Source: Arthrobacter sp. U41 (lineage in GTDB: Bacteria > Actinomycetota > Actinomycetes > Actinomycetales > Micrococcaceae). From it: a stretch of DNA of 64,000 nucleotides. Under the pieces are notes generated by a model, which worked only from the letters and a program-made list of their open reading frames with translations, made no database searches and had not been told where the DNA came from. Below are positions 7,425 to 16,681 of this stretch, in pieces. The DNA lies in contig NZ_VEGI01000004.1 in NCBI RefSeq assembly GCF_007679325.1, forward strand, positions 186,001 through 250,000, read 5' to 3'. How positions within the stretch are numbered: position 1 is the stretch's first letter; each line of letters begins with the position of its first letter. A program made the position numbers and the translations under genes.

Positions 7425-8327
7425 CTAGAGGGCTGCGAAGACTTCGCGCAGCAGCGTGGCGGTCTCGGACGGCGTCTTGCCGACCTTGACGCCGGCAGCC
7501 TCGAGGGCTTCCTTCTTGGCCTGGGCGGTGCCCGCGGAGCCCGAGACGATGGCGCCTGCGTGGCCCATGGTCTTGCCCTCCGGAGCGGTGAAGCCGGCCA
7601 CGTAGCCGACAACCGGCTTGGTGACGTGTGCCTTGATGTAGTCCGCGGCACGCTCTTCGGCGTCACCGCCGATTTCGCCGATCATAACGATCGCCTTGGT
7701 CTCCGGGTCAGCCTCGAACGCTTCTAGCGCATCGATGTGGGTGGTGCCGATGACCGGGTCGCCGCCGATGCCGATGGCGGTGGAGAAGCCGAGGTCACGC
7801 AGTTCGTACATCATCTGGTAGGTCAGGGTGCCTGACTTGGAGACGAGGCCGATGGGGCCCTTGCCGGTGATGTTGGCCGGGGTGATGCCAACGAGGGCCT
7901 CGCCCGGGGTGATGATGCCGGGGCAGTTCGGTCCGATGATGCGGGTGACCTGCTTGCCGTTGGCGTCCACCTTGGACTGGGCCAGTGCCCAGAACTCGGC
8001 GGAGTCCTGGACCGGCACGCCTTCGGTGATGACAACCACCAGGCCGATGCCGGCCTCGATGGCTTCAACGACGGCGTCCTTGGTGAAGGCCGGCGGTACG
8101 AAGACGATGGAAACGTCAGCGCCGGTCTCAGCCATGGCTTCCTTGACGGTGCCGAAGACGGTGATCTCGGTGTCGCCGTGGAGGACGGTGCTGCCGGCCT
8201 TGCGGGCGTTGACGCCGCCAACAACGTTGGTGCCGGCTTTCAGCATCAGGGCGGTGTGCTTGGTGCCTTCGCCGCCGGTGATGCCCTGGACGATGACCTT
8301 GGAGTCCTTGTTCAGATAAATAGACAT
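7425..8327 (-). CDS. sucD: Succinyl-CoA synthetase (ADP-forming), alpha subunit
   Basis: Alpha subunit of the TCA-cycle enzyme that converts succinyl-CoA to succinate with substrate-level phosphorylation. The 300-residue protein has the CoA-binding Rossmann N-terminus ([20 protein letters not shown]) and the C-terminal ligase domain. The active-site phosphohistidine is His256 in [10 protein letters not shown]. Length and motifs are complete. It lies 12 bases after sucC on the same strand, the standard sucC-sucD order, so the subunits are made together. Confidence 0.97.
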   Translation of the reverse strand: MSIYLNKDSKVIVQGITGGEGTKHTALMLKAGTNVVGGVNARKAGSTVLHGDTEITVFGTVKEAMAETGADVSIVFVPPAFTKDAVVEAIEAGIGLVVVITEGVPVQDSAEFWALAQSKVDANGKQVTRIIGPNCPGIITPGEALVGITPANITGKGPIGLVSKSGTLTYQMMYELRDLGFSTAIGIGGDPVIGTTHIDALEAFEADPETKAIVMIGEIGGDAEERAADYIKAHVTKPVVGYVAGFTAPEGKTMGHAGAIVSGSAGTAQAKKEALEAAGVKVGKTPSETATLLREVFAAL

Positions 8328-8339
8328 AGTCGAGTCCCT

Positions 8340-9509
8340 TTACTTCGCTGCGTTGGCGAGCTCGGCAGCCTTGTCGGCGCCCTCGTCCATGGTGGCGGCC
8401 AGGGTAACCAGCGGGTGGTTGGCCTCGGCCAGGATGCGGCGGCCTTCCTCAACGTTGTTGCCGTCGAGGCGGACTACCAGCGGCTTGTTCGCGGAGTGGC
8501 CCAGCTCGGCCAGTGCACCGACGATGCCCTTGGCGACGGCGTCACAGGCGGTGATGCCGCCGAAGACGTTGACGAAGACGGACTTGACCTGCGGGTCGCC
8601 CAGGATGACGTCGAGGCCTGCGGCCATGACCTCGGCGGAAGCTCCACCGCCGATGTCCAGGAAGTTGGCGGGCTTGACGTTGCCGTGGTTCTCGCCGGCG
8701 TAGGCAACGACGTCGAGGGTGGACATGACCAGGCCGGCACCGTTACCGATGATGCCCACTTCGCCGTCCAGCTTGACGTAGTTGAGGTCCTGCGCCTTGG
8801 CCTTGGCCTCGAGCGGGTCAGCAGCGTCCTTGTCTTCAAGGTGCGCGTGCTTGGGGTGACGGAAATCGGCGTTCTCGTCGAGGGAGACCTTGCCGTCGAG
8901 GGCAACGATGTCGCCGGCGCCGGTCAGGACCAGCGGGTTGACCTCCACGAGGGTGGCGTCTTCCTTCTTGAAAACGTCCCAGAGCTTCAGGATGACGCCG
9001 GCGACCTTGCCGCGCAGTTCCTCGGCGAAGCCTGCGGCGGCGACGATTTCGTCGGCCTTGGCCTGGTCGATGCCGACGGCCGGATCGATCGCGATCTTGG
9101 CCAGGGCATCGGGGCGCTCAACGGCGAGCTGCTCGATTTCCATGCCGCCTTCAACCGAGCACATGGCCAGGTAGTTGCGGTTGGCCCGGTCCAGGAGAAC
9201 GGAGAAGTAGTATTCCTCGGCGATGTCTGCACCCTGGGCGATCATCACGCGGTGGACGGTGTGGCCCTTGATGTCCATGCCGAGGATGTTGGTGGAGTGT
9301 TCAAACGCCTCGTCAGCGGTCTTGGCGACCTTGACGCCGCCGGCTTTGCCGCGGCCTCCGGCCTTGACCTGCGCCTTTACGACAGTTACCCCGCCGATTT
9401 TTTCGGCAGCTGCCTTTGCTTCTTCAGGGGTGTGCGCCACGATGCCAGCAAGCACGGGTACACCGTGCGCCTCGAACATATCGCGCGCCTGGTATTCAAA
9501 CAGGTCCAC
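8340..9509 (-). CDS. sucC: Succinyl-CoA synthetase, beta subunit
   Basis: Beta subunit, which carries the ATP-grasp nucleotide site and succinate-binding part of succinyl-CoA synthetase. The 389-residue protein begins [18 protein letters not shown], the conserved SucC N-terminus. Further along it shows [18 protein letters not shown] (ATP-grasp), EVNPLVLT (metal site), and the C-terminal [18 protein letters not shown] segment that contacts the alpha subunit. It is the first gene of the leftward sucCD operon; the 220 bases upstream contain no gene and probably hold the promoter. Confidence 0.97.
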   Translation of the reverse strand: MDLFEYQARDMFEAHGVPVLAGIVAHTPEEAKAAAEKIGGVTVVKAQVKAGGRGKAGGVKVAKTADEAFEHSTNILGMDIKGHTVHRVMIAQGADIAEEYYFSVLLDRANRNYLAMCSVEGGMEIEQLAVERPDALAKIAIDPAVGIDQAKADEIVAAAGFAEELRGKVAGVILKLWDVFKKEDATLVEVNPLVLTGAGDIVALDGKVSLDENADFRHPKHAHLEDKDAADPLEAKAKAQDLNYVKLDGEVGIIGNGAGLVMSTLDVVAYAGENHGNVKPANFLDIGGGASAEVMAAGLDVILGDPQVKSVFVNVFGGITACDAVAKGIVGALAELGHSANKPLVVRLDGNNVEEGRRILAEANHPLVTLAATMDEGADKAAELANAAK

Positions 9510-9733
9510 GGTTTAGTGTCCTTCTACGTCGAAGTAGTTTCTGTACAGCCGGACCCCACGTTATCGCGGTTACCGGGCTGCGGAATAAACGCACCCTGCG
9601 ACTAGCTTGGAAACAAGCCACACGGCGCAATGCTCCTTTCGGAACTCTAGTCCTTTCTGCGGACCAGCCCGTCCCAGAGTACCCGTTATGTGAGTAAGGA
9701 CACTATTCTATGGAGTGTAGAAAAACCGCTAGA

Positions 9734-10441
9734 TTACGGGGTTTTTGGGGCGTCCGAGGCGGTCTGGGAGGCTTGTTTGCCGGCCGCCGGGATCAGCTCG
9801 TAATGATCCCGCGACACGAAGAAAGCGACGCCGGCGGAGACGTTTCCGCAGGCGACACCGCCGTTGTAGGCCGAGCAGCGCAGGCCGTTGCGCTCGAGGT
9901 TCTGGCCGTCGTCGAGGACGGGCAGCTGCGAAATGGGGCCCTTGCGGCTGCCGTCGGGCCCGAATTCGGCCTCCTGCTGTGTGACTCCTGAACGGCATTC
10001 GCCGTATGCGGCCGTTTTCGGGGTGAGCAGTGCGACGCCGCCGAGGTAGCCGAGGCCCGTTCCGCCGCAGTCGTCCGTGATGTCCGTGGGGGCGGGCTTG
10101 GGATAGGCCGCGAGTTCGCAGTGCGCCACGGGGACGGTGGCCAGTTTGTTGTTGTTGGAGTCCGAGAAGCCGTTCTGCTCATACGGGAGGTTCACGTGCC
10201 GGCCTTTGGCTGACGTCAGGGAGCAGACTACGTTCCGGTCCGCGGTCGCGAAGCTGAGGACATCCTGGCCCGCCGCGTACTTCGCAGCATCCGTCAGGGG
10301 CGCCTGCGTGAGCTGCTCCAGCGGCGGCAGCGGCGCGGGCGGAACGTAGTCCGGGTCCTTCTGCGTGACGGTGCATGCCGTGGACGCCAGCAGGGTGAGG
10401 GCGGCCAGGGTCCCCAGCAGTGTCCGTCGCATGGGCTCCAT
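9734..10441 (-). CDS. Conserved lipoprotein of unknown function
   Basis: 235-residue exported lipoprotein. A short signal peptide (RRTLLGTLAALTLLASTAC) ends in a lipobox with Cys23 as lipidation site. The mature part is small and cysteine-containing (NVVCSLT, AHCELA, DDCGGTGLGY, YGECRSG, GLRCSAYNGGVACGN, GVAFFVSRDHYELI), a pattern seen in actinobacterial secreted proteins of the DUF6636 kind; that assignment is by eye and uncertain. The start is uncertain: ATG at 10441 or at 10432. The stop codon lies within an AAAAACC...GGTTTTT hairpin that may act as terminator. No pathway can be inferred. Confidence 0.75.
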   Translation of the reverse strand: MEPMRRTLLGTLAALTLLASTACTVTQKDPDYVPPAPLPPLEQLTQAPLTDAAKYAAGQDVLSFATADRNVVCSLTSAKGRHVNLPYEQNGFSDSNNNKLATVPVAHCELAAYPKPAPTDITDDCGGTGLGYLGGVALLTPKTAAYGECRSGVTQQEAEFGPDGSRKGPISQLPVLDDGQNLERNGLRCSAYNGGVACGNVSAGVAFFVSRDHYELIPAAGKQASQTASDAPKTP

Positions 10442-10568
10442 TATGCCTGCCTGATCCGGCTGGCCGGGCGCAGCCGGGCGCGCGGCACGTAAGGTGCGGC
10501 ACGGAAGGTGCGGCGTCCGGCCTCGTGGCGGTGCCTGACTCGGTGCCGCGCGCGTCCCGCGGTGCCTG

Positions 10569-13103
10569 CTAGGCGTCGAGTTTTGTCAGCGGGGCGTAGC
10601 GGAGCAGGAGCCGCTTCTCGCCGACGCTGAACTTGACCTTGGCGACGGTTTTGTCGCCCGCGCCCTCGACGGCCAGCACGGTGCCGTTGCCGAAGCTCGT
10701 GTGGTTGACCTTGTCTCCCACGCTGACGGCGACCACCTCTTTCTGCGGCTGCACCCGGTTCTTGGCGATGGCTGCCGGGACGTCGGCGTTAAAGCCGGCC
10801 GTGGGGCTGGCTTCGGCGCCGCGGGCGGTGCCGGCTCCCCAGAACGATCCGCTGTAGCGGCTCGAGCCGATGGAGGACCCGTTCCCCCAGCCTCCGGCCT
10901 GGCGGGTGGAGCCTTCACGCTTCCACTCCACGAGGTCGGCCGGGATTTCCTCGATGAACTGGCTGGCCGGGTTGTACTGGCTCTGGCCCCACATGCTGCG
11001 GACCTCGGAGCGGGTCAGGTAGAGGCGCTTCCGGGCCCGGGTCAGGCCGACGTACGCCAGCCGGCGCTCCTCGGCCAGTTCCTTGGGGTCGGTGGCGGAG
11101 CGCTGGTGCGGGAACAGGCCGTGCTCCATGCCGGTCAGGAATACCACCGGAAATTCGAGTCCCTTGGCGGTGTGCAGGGTCATCAGGGTCACCACACCCA
11201 GCCGCTTGGCTTCGGCGACGGCGGCCGCCAGTTCGTCGGCGGACCCTTCCGGCGCGTCCGGGATCTGGTCGGCGTCGGCCACCAGGGAGACGCCTTCCAG
11301 GAAGGCGCCCAGTGAACCCTCCGGGTTGTCTCGTTCGTATTCCCTGACGACGGCGACCAGCTCGGCGAGGTTCTCCACCCGGGACTCGTCCTGCGGGTCG
11401 GTGCTGGACCGGAGGGTGGCGAGGTAGCCGGTCTGTTCGAGGACGGCCTCCAGGGCGGCGGCCGCGCCGGATCCGGAAGCCACCTCGGCGAGGTCGTCGA
11501 GCAGCTTCACGAAGCCCTGGACGGCATTAACGGACCGGGTGGCCATGCCTGGGGCCTCGTCGGCGCGGCGGGCTGCCGCCATGAAGGAGATCCGGTCGCG
11601 CTGCGCGAGCGAGGCCACCGCACCCTCGGCCCGGTCGCCGATGCCGCGTTTGGGCTCGTTCAGGATGCGGCGGAGGTTGACGTCGTCGTCCGGGTTGACC
11701 AGCACGCGCAGGTACGCGAGTGCATCCTTGATTTCCTTGCGCTCGTAGAAGCGGGTCCCGCCGACCACCTTGTACGGAAGCCCGACGCGGACCAGAACAT
11801 CCTCGATGGAGCGGGACTGGGCGTTGGTGCGGTAGAAGATGGCGACGTCGCCGGGACGGAGATCGCCTTCGTCCTGCAGCCGGTCGATCTCCTTGGCAAT
11901 GAACTGTGCTTCGTCGTGTTCGTTCTCGCCGACGTAGCCGACGATCTTCTCGCCGTCGCCCTCCGCTGTCCACAGCCGCTTCTCCGGCCGGTTGGGGTTG
12001 CGGGAGATGACCGAGTTGGCGGCGCTGAGGATGGTCTGGGTGGAGCGGTAGTTCTGCTCGAGTTTGATGGTGCGGGCGTCCGGGTAGTCCTTCTCGAACT
12101 CCACGATGTTCCGGATGTCGGCGCCGCGGAAGGCGTAGATCGACTGGTCGGAGTCGCCGACGACGGTGAGTTCAGCCGCGCCCTCACCCTCGCCCACGAT
12201 CTCGCGCACCAGCGCGTACTGGGCGTGGTTGGTGTCCTGGTACTCGTCGACCAGGACGTGCCGGAAGCGGCGCCGGTAGGATTCGGCGAGCGCGGGGAAG
12301 GCCCGGAACATGTAGACCGTCTCGGCGATCAGGTCATCGAAGTCCATGGCGTTGGCCTGGCGCAGCCGTTGCGTGTAGCCCTTGAAGACCTCGGCGACGG
12401 CCTGTTCGAAGGGGTCGTTGTAGTTGGCGCTGGAGGAGTAGCTGTCAGCGTCGATCAGCTCGTTCTTGAGCGCGGAGATTTTGTGCTGGATTGCCTTGGG
12501 GGCGAACCGCTTCGGGTCGAGGTCCAGGCTCTTGGCCACGAGGGTGATGAGGCGCAGCGAGTCCGCGGAGTCGTAGATGGAGAAGTTGGAGTTCAGGCCG
12601 ACGTTCTTGGCCTCGCGGCGCAGGATGCGGACGCAGGAGGAGTGGAACGTGGAGACCCACATAGTCTTGGCCCGGGCGCCCACCAGGGCTTCGACCCGCT
12701 CCCGCATTTCGGCGGCGGCTTTGTTGGTGAAGGTGATGGCCAGGATCTCGCCGTGGTGTGCCCGCCGGGTGGCGATCAGGTAGCCAATGCGGTTGCTGAG
12801 CACGCGGGTCTTGCCCGAGCCGGCGCCGGCGACGATCAGCAGGGCGCTGCCGGCGTGTTTGACGGCCTCTTCCTGCTGGGGGTTGAGCCCCTCGAGGAGC
12901 TCGGCCGCGCCTGGGAGCCGGTGGTGGTCCCTATCCCGGGCGGGGTGGTCCCCGTGGCTGCCGTCCGGACCGACGCCCGGGGCTGGATTCGGGGCGGAAT
13001 CCAGGGCCGTCATCCCGTTGCCGGCAGGCGTTTTGGTGCGCGCTGCCGTCTTCGAGGCAGCTTGAAAAGATCCGTCGGCGTAAGGGTCAAACAACATATC
13101 CAT
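10569..13103 (-). CDS. pcrA: ATP-dependent DNA helicase PcrA (UvrD family)
   Basis: 844-residue superfamily 1A 3'-5' helicase for nucleotide-excision and replication repair. The N-terminal 70 residues are low-complexity. Helicase motifs then run in order: the GLNPQQEEAV Q-motif, Walker A AGAGSGKT at about 92-99, Walker B VDEYQDTNHAQY, the GDSDQSIYAFRGAD motif III, LEQNYRST (IV), TLHTAKGLEFPVVFL (V) and VGLTRARKRLYLT (VI). The C-terminus (KVNHTSFGNGTVLAVEG...KVKFS) is the PcrA/UvrD tail that binds RNA polymerase in related proteins. The two ATGs at 13103 and 13097 are equivalent start candidates. It is leftward with nothing cotranscribed nearby. Confidence 0.96.
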   Translation of the reverse strand: MDMLFDPYADGSFQAASKTAARTKTPAGNGMTALDSAPNPAPGVGPDGSHGDHPARDRDHHRLPGAAELLEGLNPQQEEAVKHAGSALLIVAGAGSGKTRVLSNRIGYLIATRRAHHGEILAITFTNKAAAEMRERVEALVGARAKTMWVSTFHSSCVRILRREAKNVGLNSNFSIYDSADSLRLITLVAKSLDLDPKRFAPKAIQHKISALKNELIDADSYSSSANYNDPFEQAVAEVFKGYTQRLRQANAMDFDDLIAETVYMFRAFPALAESYRRRFRHVLVDEYQDTNHAQYALVREIVGEGEGAAELTVVGDSDQSIYAFRGADIRNIVEFEKDYPDARTIKLEQNYRSTQTILSAANSVISRNPNRPEKRLWTAEGDGEKIVGYVGENEHDEAQFIAKEIDRLQDEGDLRPGDVAIFYRTNAQSRSIEDVLVRVGLPYKVVGGTRFYERKEIKDALAYLRVLVNPDDDVNLRRILNEPKRGIGDRAEGAVASLAQRDRISFMAAARRADEAPGMATRSVNAVQGFVKLLDDLAEVASGSGAAAALEAVLEQTGYLATLRSSTDPQDESRVENLAELVAVVREYERDNPEGSLGAFLEGVSLVADADQIPDAPEGSADELAAAVAEAKRLGVVTLMTLHTAKGLEFPVVFLTGMEHGLFPHQRSATDPKELAEERRLAYVGLTRARKRLYLTRSEVRSMWGQSQYNPASQFIEEIPADLVEWKREGSTRQAGGWGNGSSIGSSRYSGSFWGAGTARGAEASPTAGFNADVPAAIAKNRVQPQKEVVAVSVGDKVNHTSFGNGTVLAVEGAGDKTVAKVKFSVGEKRLLLRYAPLTKLDA

Positions 13104-13152
13104 GGTGTTAACAAGTCTAGGCGGTGCCGCTGACAGTCAGCTCCGCCCCCTC

Positions 13153-13232
13153 GGGACATGCCCTCCCTCAGCCGCAACCACTGGACATACTGCCCCTATG
13201 CCCACTCCCCGCGGCCAAGAATGAGCATGTCC
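13153..13232. repeat. GGGACATG dispersed repeat, copy A
   Basis: 80-base element opening GGGACATGCCCTCC and closing GAGCATGTCC, so its ends are imperfect inverted repeats. Copy B at 13257-13336 has the same length with only a handful of differences. Shorter relatives lie at 15030-15080 and 15133-15183. Confidence 0.85.
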
Positions 13233-13256
13233 CCCGGGCCGTCCAGAACCTCCGGA

Positions 13257-13336
13257 GGGACATGCCCTCCCGCAGCCGCAACCACGGGACATACTGCCCA
13301 TATGCCCACTCCCCGCGGCCGAGAACGAGCATGTCC
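13257..13336. repeat. GGGACATG dispersed repeat, copy B
   Basis: 80-base direct repeat of copy A in the same orientation, 24 bases after copy A ends. It shares the inner AGCCGCAACCAC block and the CCCACTCCCCGCGGCC block. A truncated third unit appears to follow, ending in GAGCATGTCC near 13404. Confidence 0.85.
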
Positions 13337-13432
13337 AGTCGCCGGGGGAAGCGGGTAGTGCGGGTGTCCAGTCCAGTCGTGTGCGTCAGGACTGAGCATG
13401 TCCACCGGCCGGAGGGAATCGAACGCCCAGGC

Positions 13433-14290
13433 CTAGGCCACGGAGCCGGATTCGAGGGCGGCCCGGAGCTGGCGGACCGCCGTCGAGCCGCCTGCGACGA
13501 ACCAGTCGAGTCCGTTGACCCGCACGACGTCGGCCGCTCCCCCGGCTGCGAGGACAATGGCTTTCCCTGGCAGCCAGTCCCATTCCGGGCAGCTGTGCTG
13601 GAACCAGCAGCCCAGTTCGCCGTCGGCCACCCGGCTCAGGTCGCAGGAACCCGAGCCGAACATGCGCAGCGCGGCGGCGGAGGTCGCGGCGGCGTGCCAC
13701 GGCATCGCGCACAGCGGGTCGGCGAGCCAGGTGGGGTGGATGTAGGTCGCAGCACCGAGCTCGGACAGAGGCGTGTCCGAACGAGCGGAGCCCTCGACCC
13801 CGGCATCGCCGTAGGTGGTCAGCCGTTCGCCGTTGAGGGTTGCCGGGCGGGCTGTTCCGCCGAGCCAGAGTTTGTCCTCCTCGGGCTGGAAGATCGCGCC
13901 GAGCACCACACCGGAAGAATCCTTGAGGGCAATGGCGGAGCACCAGTACGTGGAGCCGTGTAGGAAATTGTAGGTCCCGTCGACCGGGTCGATCACCCAG
14001 GTCCGGCCGCTGGTGCCGTCCACGGCTGTGCCCTCTTCGCCCAGGATGCCGTCGTCGGGCCGGCAGCGCTGGAGCTGCTCCAACACATAGGCCTCGGCGG
14101 CGTGGTCTGCGGCGGTGACGACGTCGGAAACCGAGGTCTTTTGCCGGCCCTCCAGCCCGGCCTGCCGCATGAGGAGCGCCAGTGTCCCGGCCTCACGCAC
14201 AAGGGCCTCGGCGAGCTGGTAATCATCCAGGGCGGGGTTGAGTTCAGCAGTGCTGTGCCGGCCGAGCCGGTGCTTTCCTATTTCGGTCAC
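13433..14290 (-). CDS. Inositol-monophosphatase-family phosphatase (possibly histidinol-phosphatase)
   Basis: 285-codon Mg-dependent phosphatase of the FIG/IMPase superfamily. Both metal-binding signatures are present: GEEGTAV, then WVIDPVDGTYNFLHG in the N-terminal half, and PEWDWLPGKAIVLAAGG (the WDxxAG-type motif with P for A) near the C-terminus. SDVVTAADHAAEAYV supplies the upstream threonine/aspartate. Actinobacteria use this type both as IMPase and as histidinol-phosphatase (HisN), and sequence alone does not settle it. GTG at 14290 is preferred because similarity begins there with GGAG just upstream. The atypical first 41 residues of the longer frame are rejected. Confidence 0.85.
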   Translation of the reverse strand: MTEIGKHRLGRHSTAELNPALDDYQLAEALVREAGTLALLMRQAGLEGRQKTSVSDVVTAADHAAEAYVLEQLQRCRPDDGILGEEGTAVDGTSGRTWVIDPVDGTYNFLHGSTYWCSAIALKDSSGVVLGAIFQPEEDKLWLGGTARPATLNGERLTTYGDAGVEGSARSDTPLSELGAATYIHPTWLADPLCAMPWHAAATSAAALRMFGSGSCDLSRVADGELGCWFQHSCPEWDWLPGKAIVLAAGGAADVVRVNGLDWFVAGGSTAVRQLRAALESGSVA

Positions 14291-14394
14291 GCGCTCCAGC
14301 CTATCGGCGCTCGCCGGCAGTGAACAGGCGCCCGCGCGCTGCGCCGCCCCGGCCCGCGCCCGGCCTCCCGGTCGGGACGGGCGATAATGGAGCC

Positions 14395-15048
14395 ATGGCC
14401 AAGACACCCGCACAGCGGATCAAGAAACACGGCGCGAACGCTGCCGTCCCCCAGCACCAGTTGCCGGCGGTGATCAACCCCAGCACCAGCCGTACTCCGC
14501 AGAAGGCCCAGAGCAACAGCAACCTGATCCTGATTGCCGGTGTCGTGGCCAGCCTGTTCCTGTTCTGGTACCTCCACCTCCTCACCCTAAACCAGCTCAC
14601 CCAGCTCAGCGGTGGCCTTGCCATGCCGGATTCCCTGGTTGGAGGCTTCGACCAAACCTTCGTGGAGCAGCTGCGCACCGCGATGGACGAGGACGCCCGC
14701 GGGCAGCTCAACTACATCCACAAGACAGCCGGCACACTCTTCCCGCTGATCTTCGGCTTCACCTGGCTACTGCTTATTGGGACGAACGTGGCTCGCAAGG
14801 GCCTGCGCTGGGCACTGTGGGCCGTGCCCCTGCTGTTCGCGGGCGTGAGGTTGTGGGGCAACGCGGCCATCGATTCGATGATGTCCGCCGAAACCGTCGA
14901 CGCCGGCCAGGTGGCCCTCGCGTCGGGCCTCACTGTCGCCGGGTGGGTGCTGCTGGTGCTGAGCCTGCTGGTTGGCGGCGCCGCAGTCTTCCTGGGTCGC
15001 AAGCCTGCCTCCCCCACCGCGCCCACCACGGGACATGCTCAGCCTTAG
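14395..15048 (+). CDS. Four-helix membrane protein of unknown function
   Basis: 217-residue protein starting MAKTPAQRIKKHG, with a basic cytoplasmic N-tail of about 45 residues. Four hydrophobic segments follow: LILIAGVVASLFLFWYL, FPLIFGFTWLLLIGTNV, ALWAVPLLFAGVRLWG and VAGWVLLVLSLLVGGAAVFLG. A soluble loop between TM1 and TM2 holds FDQTFVEQLRTAMDEDARGQ. No catalytic motif is seen. It is divergent from the IMPase-like gene, 104 bases apart. Its last few codons and stop (TTGHAQP*) are encoded by the first bases of a GGGACATG repeat (15030 onward), so the repeat has apparently supplied or altered the C-terminus. Confidence 0.75.
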   Translation: MAKTPAQRIKKHGANAAVPQHQLPAVINPSTSRTPQKAQSNSNLILIAGVVASLFLFWYLHLLTLNQLTQLSGGLAMPDSLVGGFDQTFVEQLRTAMDEDARGQLNYIHKTAGTLFPLIFGFTWLLLIGTNVARKGLRWALWAVPLLFAGVRLWGNAAIDSMMSAETVDAGQVALASGLTVAGWVLLVLSLLVGGAAVFLGRKPASPTAPTTGHAQP

Positions 15049-15080
15049 CCGCGACCACTGGACATAGTCCCAGTATGTCC
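15030..15080. repeat. GGGACATG dispersed repeat, copy C
   Basis: 51-base short form: GGGACATGCTCAGCCTTAGC, then an inner palindrome GGACATA...TATGTCC. It overlaps the 3' end and stop codon of the preceding membrane-protein gene. It is 103 bases upstream of copy D and related to the 80-base copies A and B. Confidence 0.8.
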
Positions 15081-15132
15081 GTCCCTGGCCGCACCTGGAG
15101 GGCATGCTCAACGCGGCGCGCCATGGGGCCAC

Positions 15133-15183
15133 GGGACATGCTCAGCCTTAGCCGCCACCACTGGACATAGTCCCCCTATGTGC
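15133..15183. repeat. GGGACATG dispersed repeat, copy D
   Basis: 51 bases nearly identical to copy C (AGCCGC then ACCACTGGACATAGTCCC), same orientation. The flanks also share GGAGGGCATGCTCA blocks (near 15100 and 15200), so a larger unit of about 100 bases may be repeated. Confidence 0.8.
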
Positions 15184-15255
15184 ACCCGAGGGAAACCCCG
15201 GAGGGCATGCTCAGTGGGTGTCCGTGCCACGAGCCAAGGGAAACCATCAGCGGCC

Positions 15256-16275
15256 TCAGGCTTGGGCTGCGAGGTACTCCCGGGCCTGTTCAGCACGTTG
15301 CAGTGCGCCTGCCGTTTCGAAGTGCTCCGCGGCTTTCAAGAGGTGCTCCTGGGCTGCTTCCAGATCTCCGCTTGCAGCCTTCGCCCGACCCAGCAAGAGA
15401 CCGGCCTCCCCCAGAATCTGCGGCGAGGGCCTTTCGGCTTCGGCAAAAATACTCTCGAGCAAATCCACGGCTGCGGCGTGGTCGCCTGCCAGAAAGCTCC
15501 AATGACCCCGGTTGAGCTTCAGTAGTAGGTAGTCGTTTGCGCTGCCGCCAATGACGTCCGTGGCCAGTTCTGCCCGCTCGATGCAACGGAGCGTGTCAGC
15601 ATCTGACACGTCGGCAGCAAGCCGCATTGCCGCCGAAGCCTTATTGAACTTAGCCCAGACGTCAAGGTTTCGCGTCGGAGAGAAAGTTTCGGCTGCAAGA
15701 TTGTGGTAGAGCAGACCCTCGGTCACTTTGCCGCAGAGGAAGGCAACATTGCCTATCACCCAGTAGGTCTTGCCGAGTAACTGTTCATCGACTTCCGCCG
15801 ATATCATATTGGCCAGACTTAGGCTTTCAGTCCAGGCTTCATCAAGCTTGCCGCTGTCGCCTAGCGCGGAGATGAGGGCAAGCCCCGCTGTCACGCTCAC
15901 TTCAATGTCTGCTTCATCCGGCACCAGCGCTGCTGCGGCCCTTGCCTCTGCCGCTGCAGCATCCAGCGAACCTGCACCTTGGTAAGCCTTGGCCCTCAGA
16001 ATGTGAGCCTGCGCCTGAAATTGTGGCGTGGTGGAGCCGGGAGCGACAAGGGCGCTGCCGATTTCGGCACTCGCCGCGAATTCTCCCGCCGCAAGTAGAC
16101 ACTCCGCATAGAGAAAGGTCATGCTCCACCAGGCCTCGGCGTGTCCGTCAGTCAAGGCAATTTCCGCAGCATTTCGGGCCCACCGGGCGGCCTCGTCAAA
16201 GTCGTGACTATCCCAGGAGTCTCTCGCCCGGAGCTCAGCGGCGGCATACGTCGCGGAAACTGGATTTTGTTGCAT
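15256..16275 (-). CDS. TPR-repeat protein, divergent from a secreted NWWPD peptide gene
   Basis: 339-codon all-helical protein made of tetratricopeptide-like pairs (for example EAWWSMTFLYAECLLAAGEFAASAEIG, AQAHILRAKAYQGAGSLDAAAAEARAAA, YWVIGNVAFLCGKVTEGLLYHNLA, GEAGLLLGRAKAASGDLEAAQEHLLKAAEHFETAG). No helix-turn-helix, kinase or other catalytic domain is seen; it is a scaffold or peptide-binding type of protein with a predicted cytoplasmic location. The start at ATG 16275 has only a weak Shine-Dalgarno; an upstream extension to 16323 is unlikely. It is transcribed away from the small secreted-peptide gene at 16486, with about 210 bases between starts. The arrangement recalls Rap/Phr-type receptor-peptide pairs, but that is analogy. 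Confidence 0.8.
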   Translation of the reverse strand: MQQNPVSATYAAAELRARDSWDSHDFDEAARWARNAAEIALTDGHAEAWWSMTFLYAECLLAAGEFAASAEIGSALVAPGSTTPQFQAQAHILRAKAYQGAGSLDAAAAEARAAAALVPDEADIEVSVTAGLALISALGDSGKLDEAWTESLSLANMISAEVDEQLLGKTYWVIGNVAFLCGKVTEGLLYHNLAAETFSPTRNLDVWAKFNKASAAMRLAADVSDADTLRCIERAELATDVIGGSANDYLLLKLNRGHWSFLAGDHAAAVDLLESIFAEAERPSPQILGEAGLLLGRAKAASGDLEAAQEHLLKAAEHFETAGALQRAEQAREYLAAQA

Positions 16276-16428
16276 GATCCAATTATCCGTTGTCCCGCGA
16301 GTGAAATAGGACCAAACTCGCAAGCGATGCTGCCGCAGTATTAGCGCAGTAGTTGCACAGAGGCGCGTGATAACACAAGGTTTGTCTTGCCCGGAAGAAT
16401 TGTTCGGGCACGGCGTGTCGAATGCGCT

Positions 16429-16434
16429 TATACT
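16429..16434 (+). promoter_or_regulatory. Possible -10 element for the NWWPD peptide gene
   Basis: TATACT lies 51 bases before the peptide ATG in an AT-richer stretch. No convincing -35 hexamer sits at 16-18 bases spacing, so another sigma factor or an activator may be used. Confidence 0.35.
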
Positions 16435-16485
16435 GAACTCGCATCACATGAGTCACATCAGCCCCTCACGTATCAGGAGTCCTAC

Positions 16486-16671
16486 ATGAAGAAGACCCTC
16501 GCAACACTCCTTGTCGCTGGCGCGCTGGCGGTCGCAGGCGTTTCCGCGGCCACAGCAGTCTCGGCAACCGGTGGAAACGCCGGACAGGGCTCCGTAGAAG
16601 CCGTCAACTGGTGGCCGGACACCGTCAAGCCGACCGTCAACTGGTGGCCGGACGCCACGCCGAGCGTCTAA
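16486..16671 (+). CDS. Small secreted protein with C-terminal NWWPD tandem repeat
   Basis: 61-residue preprotein. MKKTLATLLVAGALAVAGVS is a classic Sec signal peptide, with cleavage likely after an A-x-A-like site near residues 22-27. The mature part ends in two 11-residue repeats, VNWWPDTVKPT (40-50) and VNWWPDATPSV (51-61), with no cysteine. Its start is fixed by AGGAG 6 bases upstream. An 18-bp stem terminator with a GCGA tetraloop follows 10 bases after the stop, making it a self-contained, probably strongly expressed unit. The neighbour is a divergent TPR protein. Candidate roles are a secreted signalling peptide, a surface ligand or an antimicrobial; none can be demonstrated here. Confidence 0.85.
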   Translation: MKKTLATLLVAGALAVAGVSAATAVSATGGNAGQGSVEAVNWWPDTVKPTVNWWPDATPSV

Positions 16672-16681
16672 GGCTGGCAAA

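Larger units (their letters stand above)
13104..13432. other. Intergenic region with repeats between pcrA and the IMPase-like gene
   Basis: No gene is supported in these 329 bases. They hold the pcrA 5' region, two 80-base repeats (13153-13232 and 13257-13336) and a shorter related segment ending TGAGCATGTCC at about 13394-13404. Open frames here change register with the repeats and look non-coding. Confidence 0.7.

Noticed and set aside
13153..13336. Possible CRISPR array
   Set aside because: Only two 80-base units separated by 24 bases, with internal palindromes and no cas genes.
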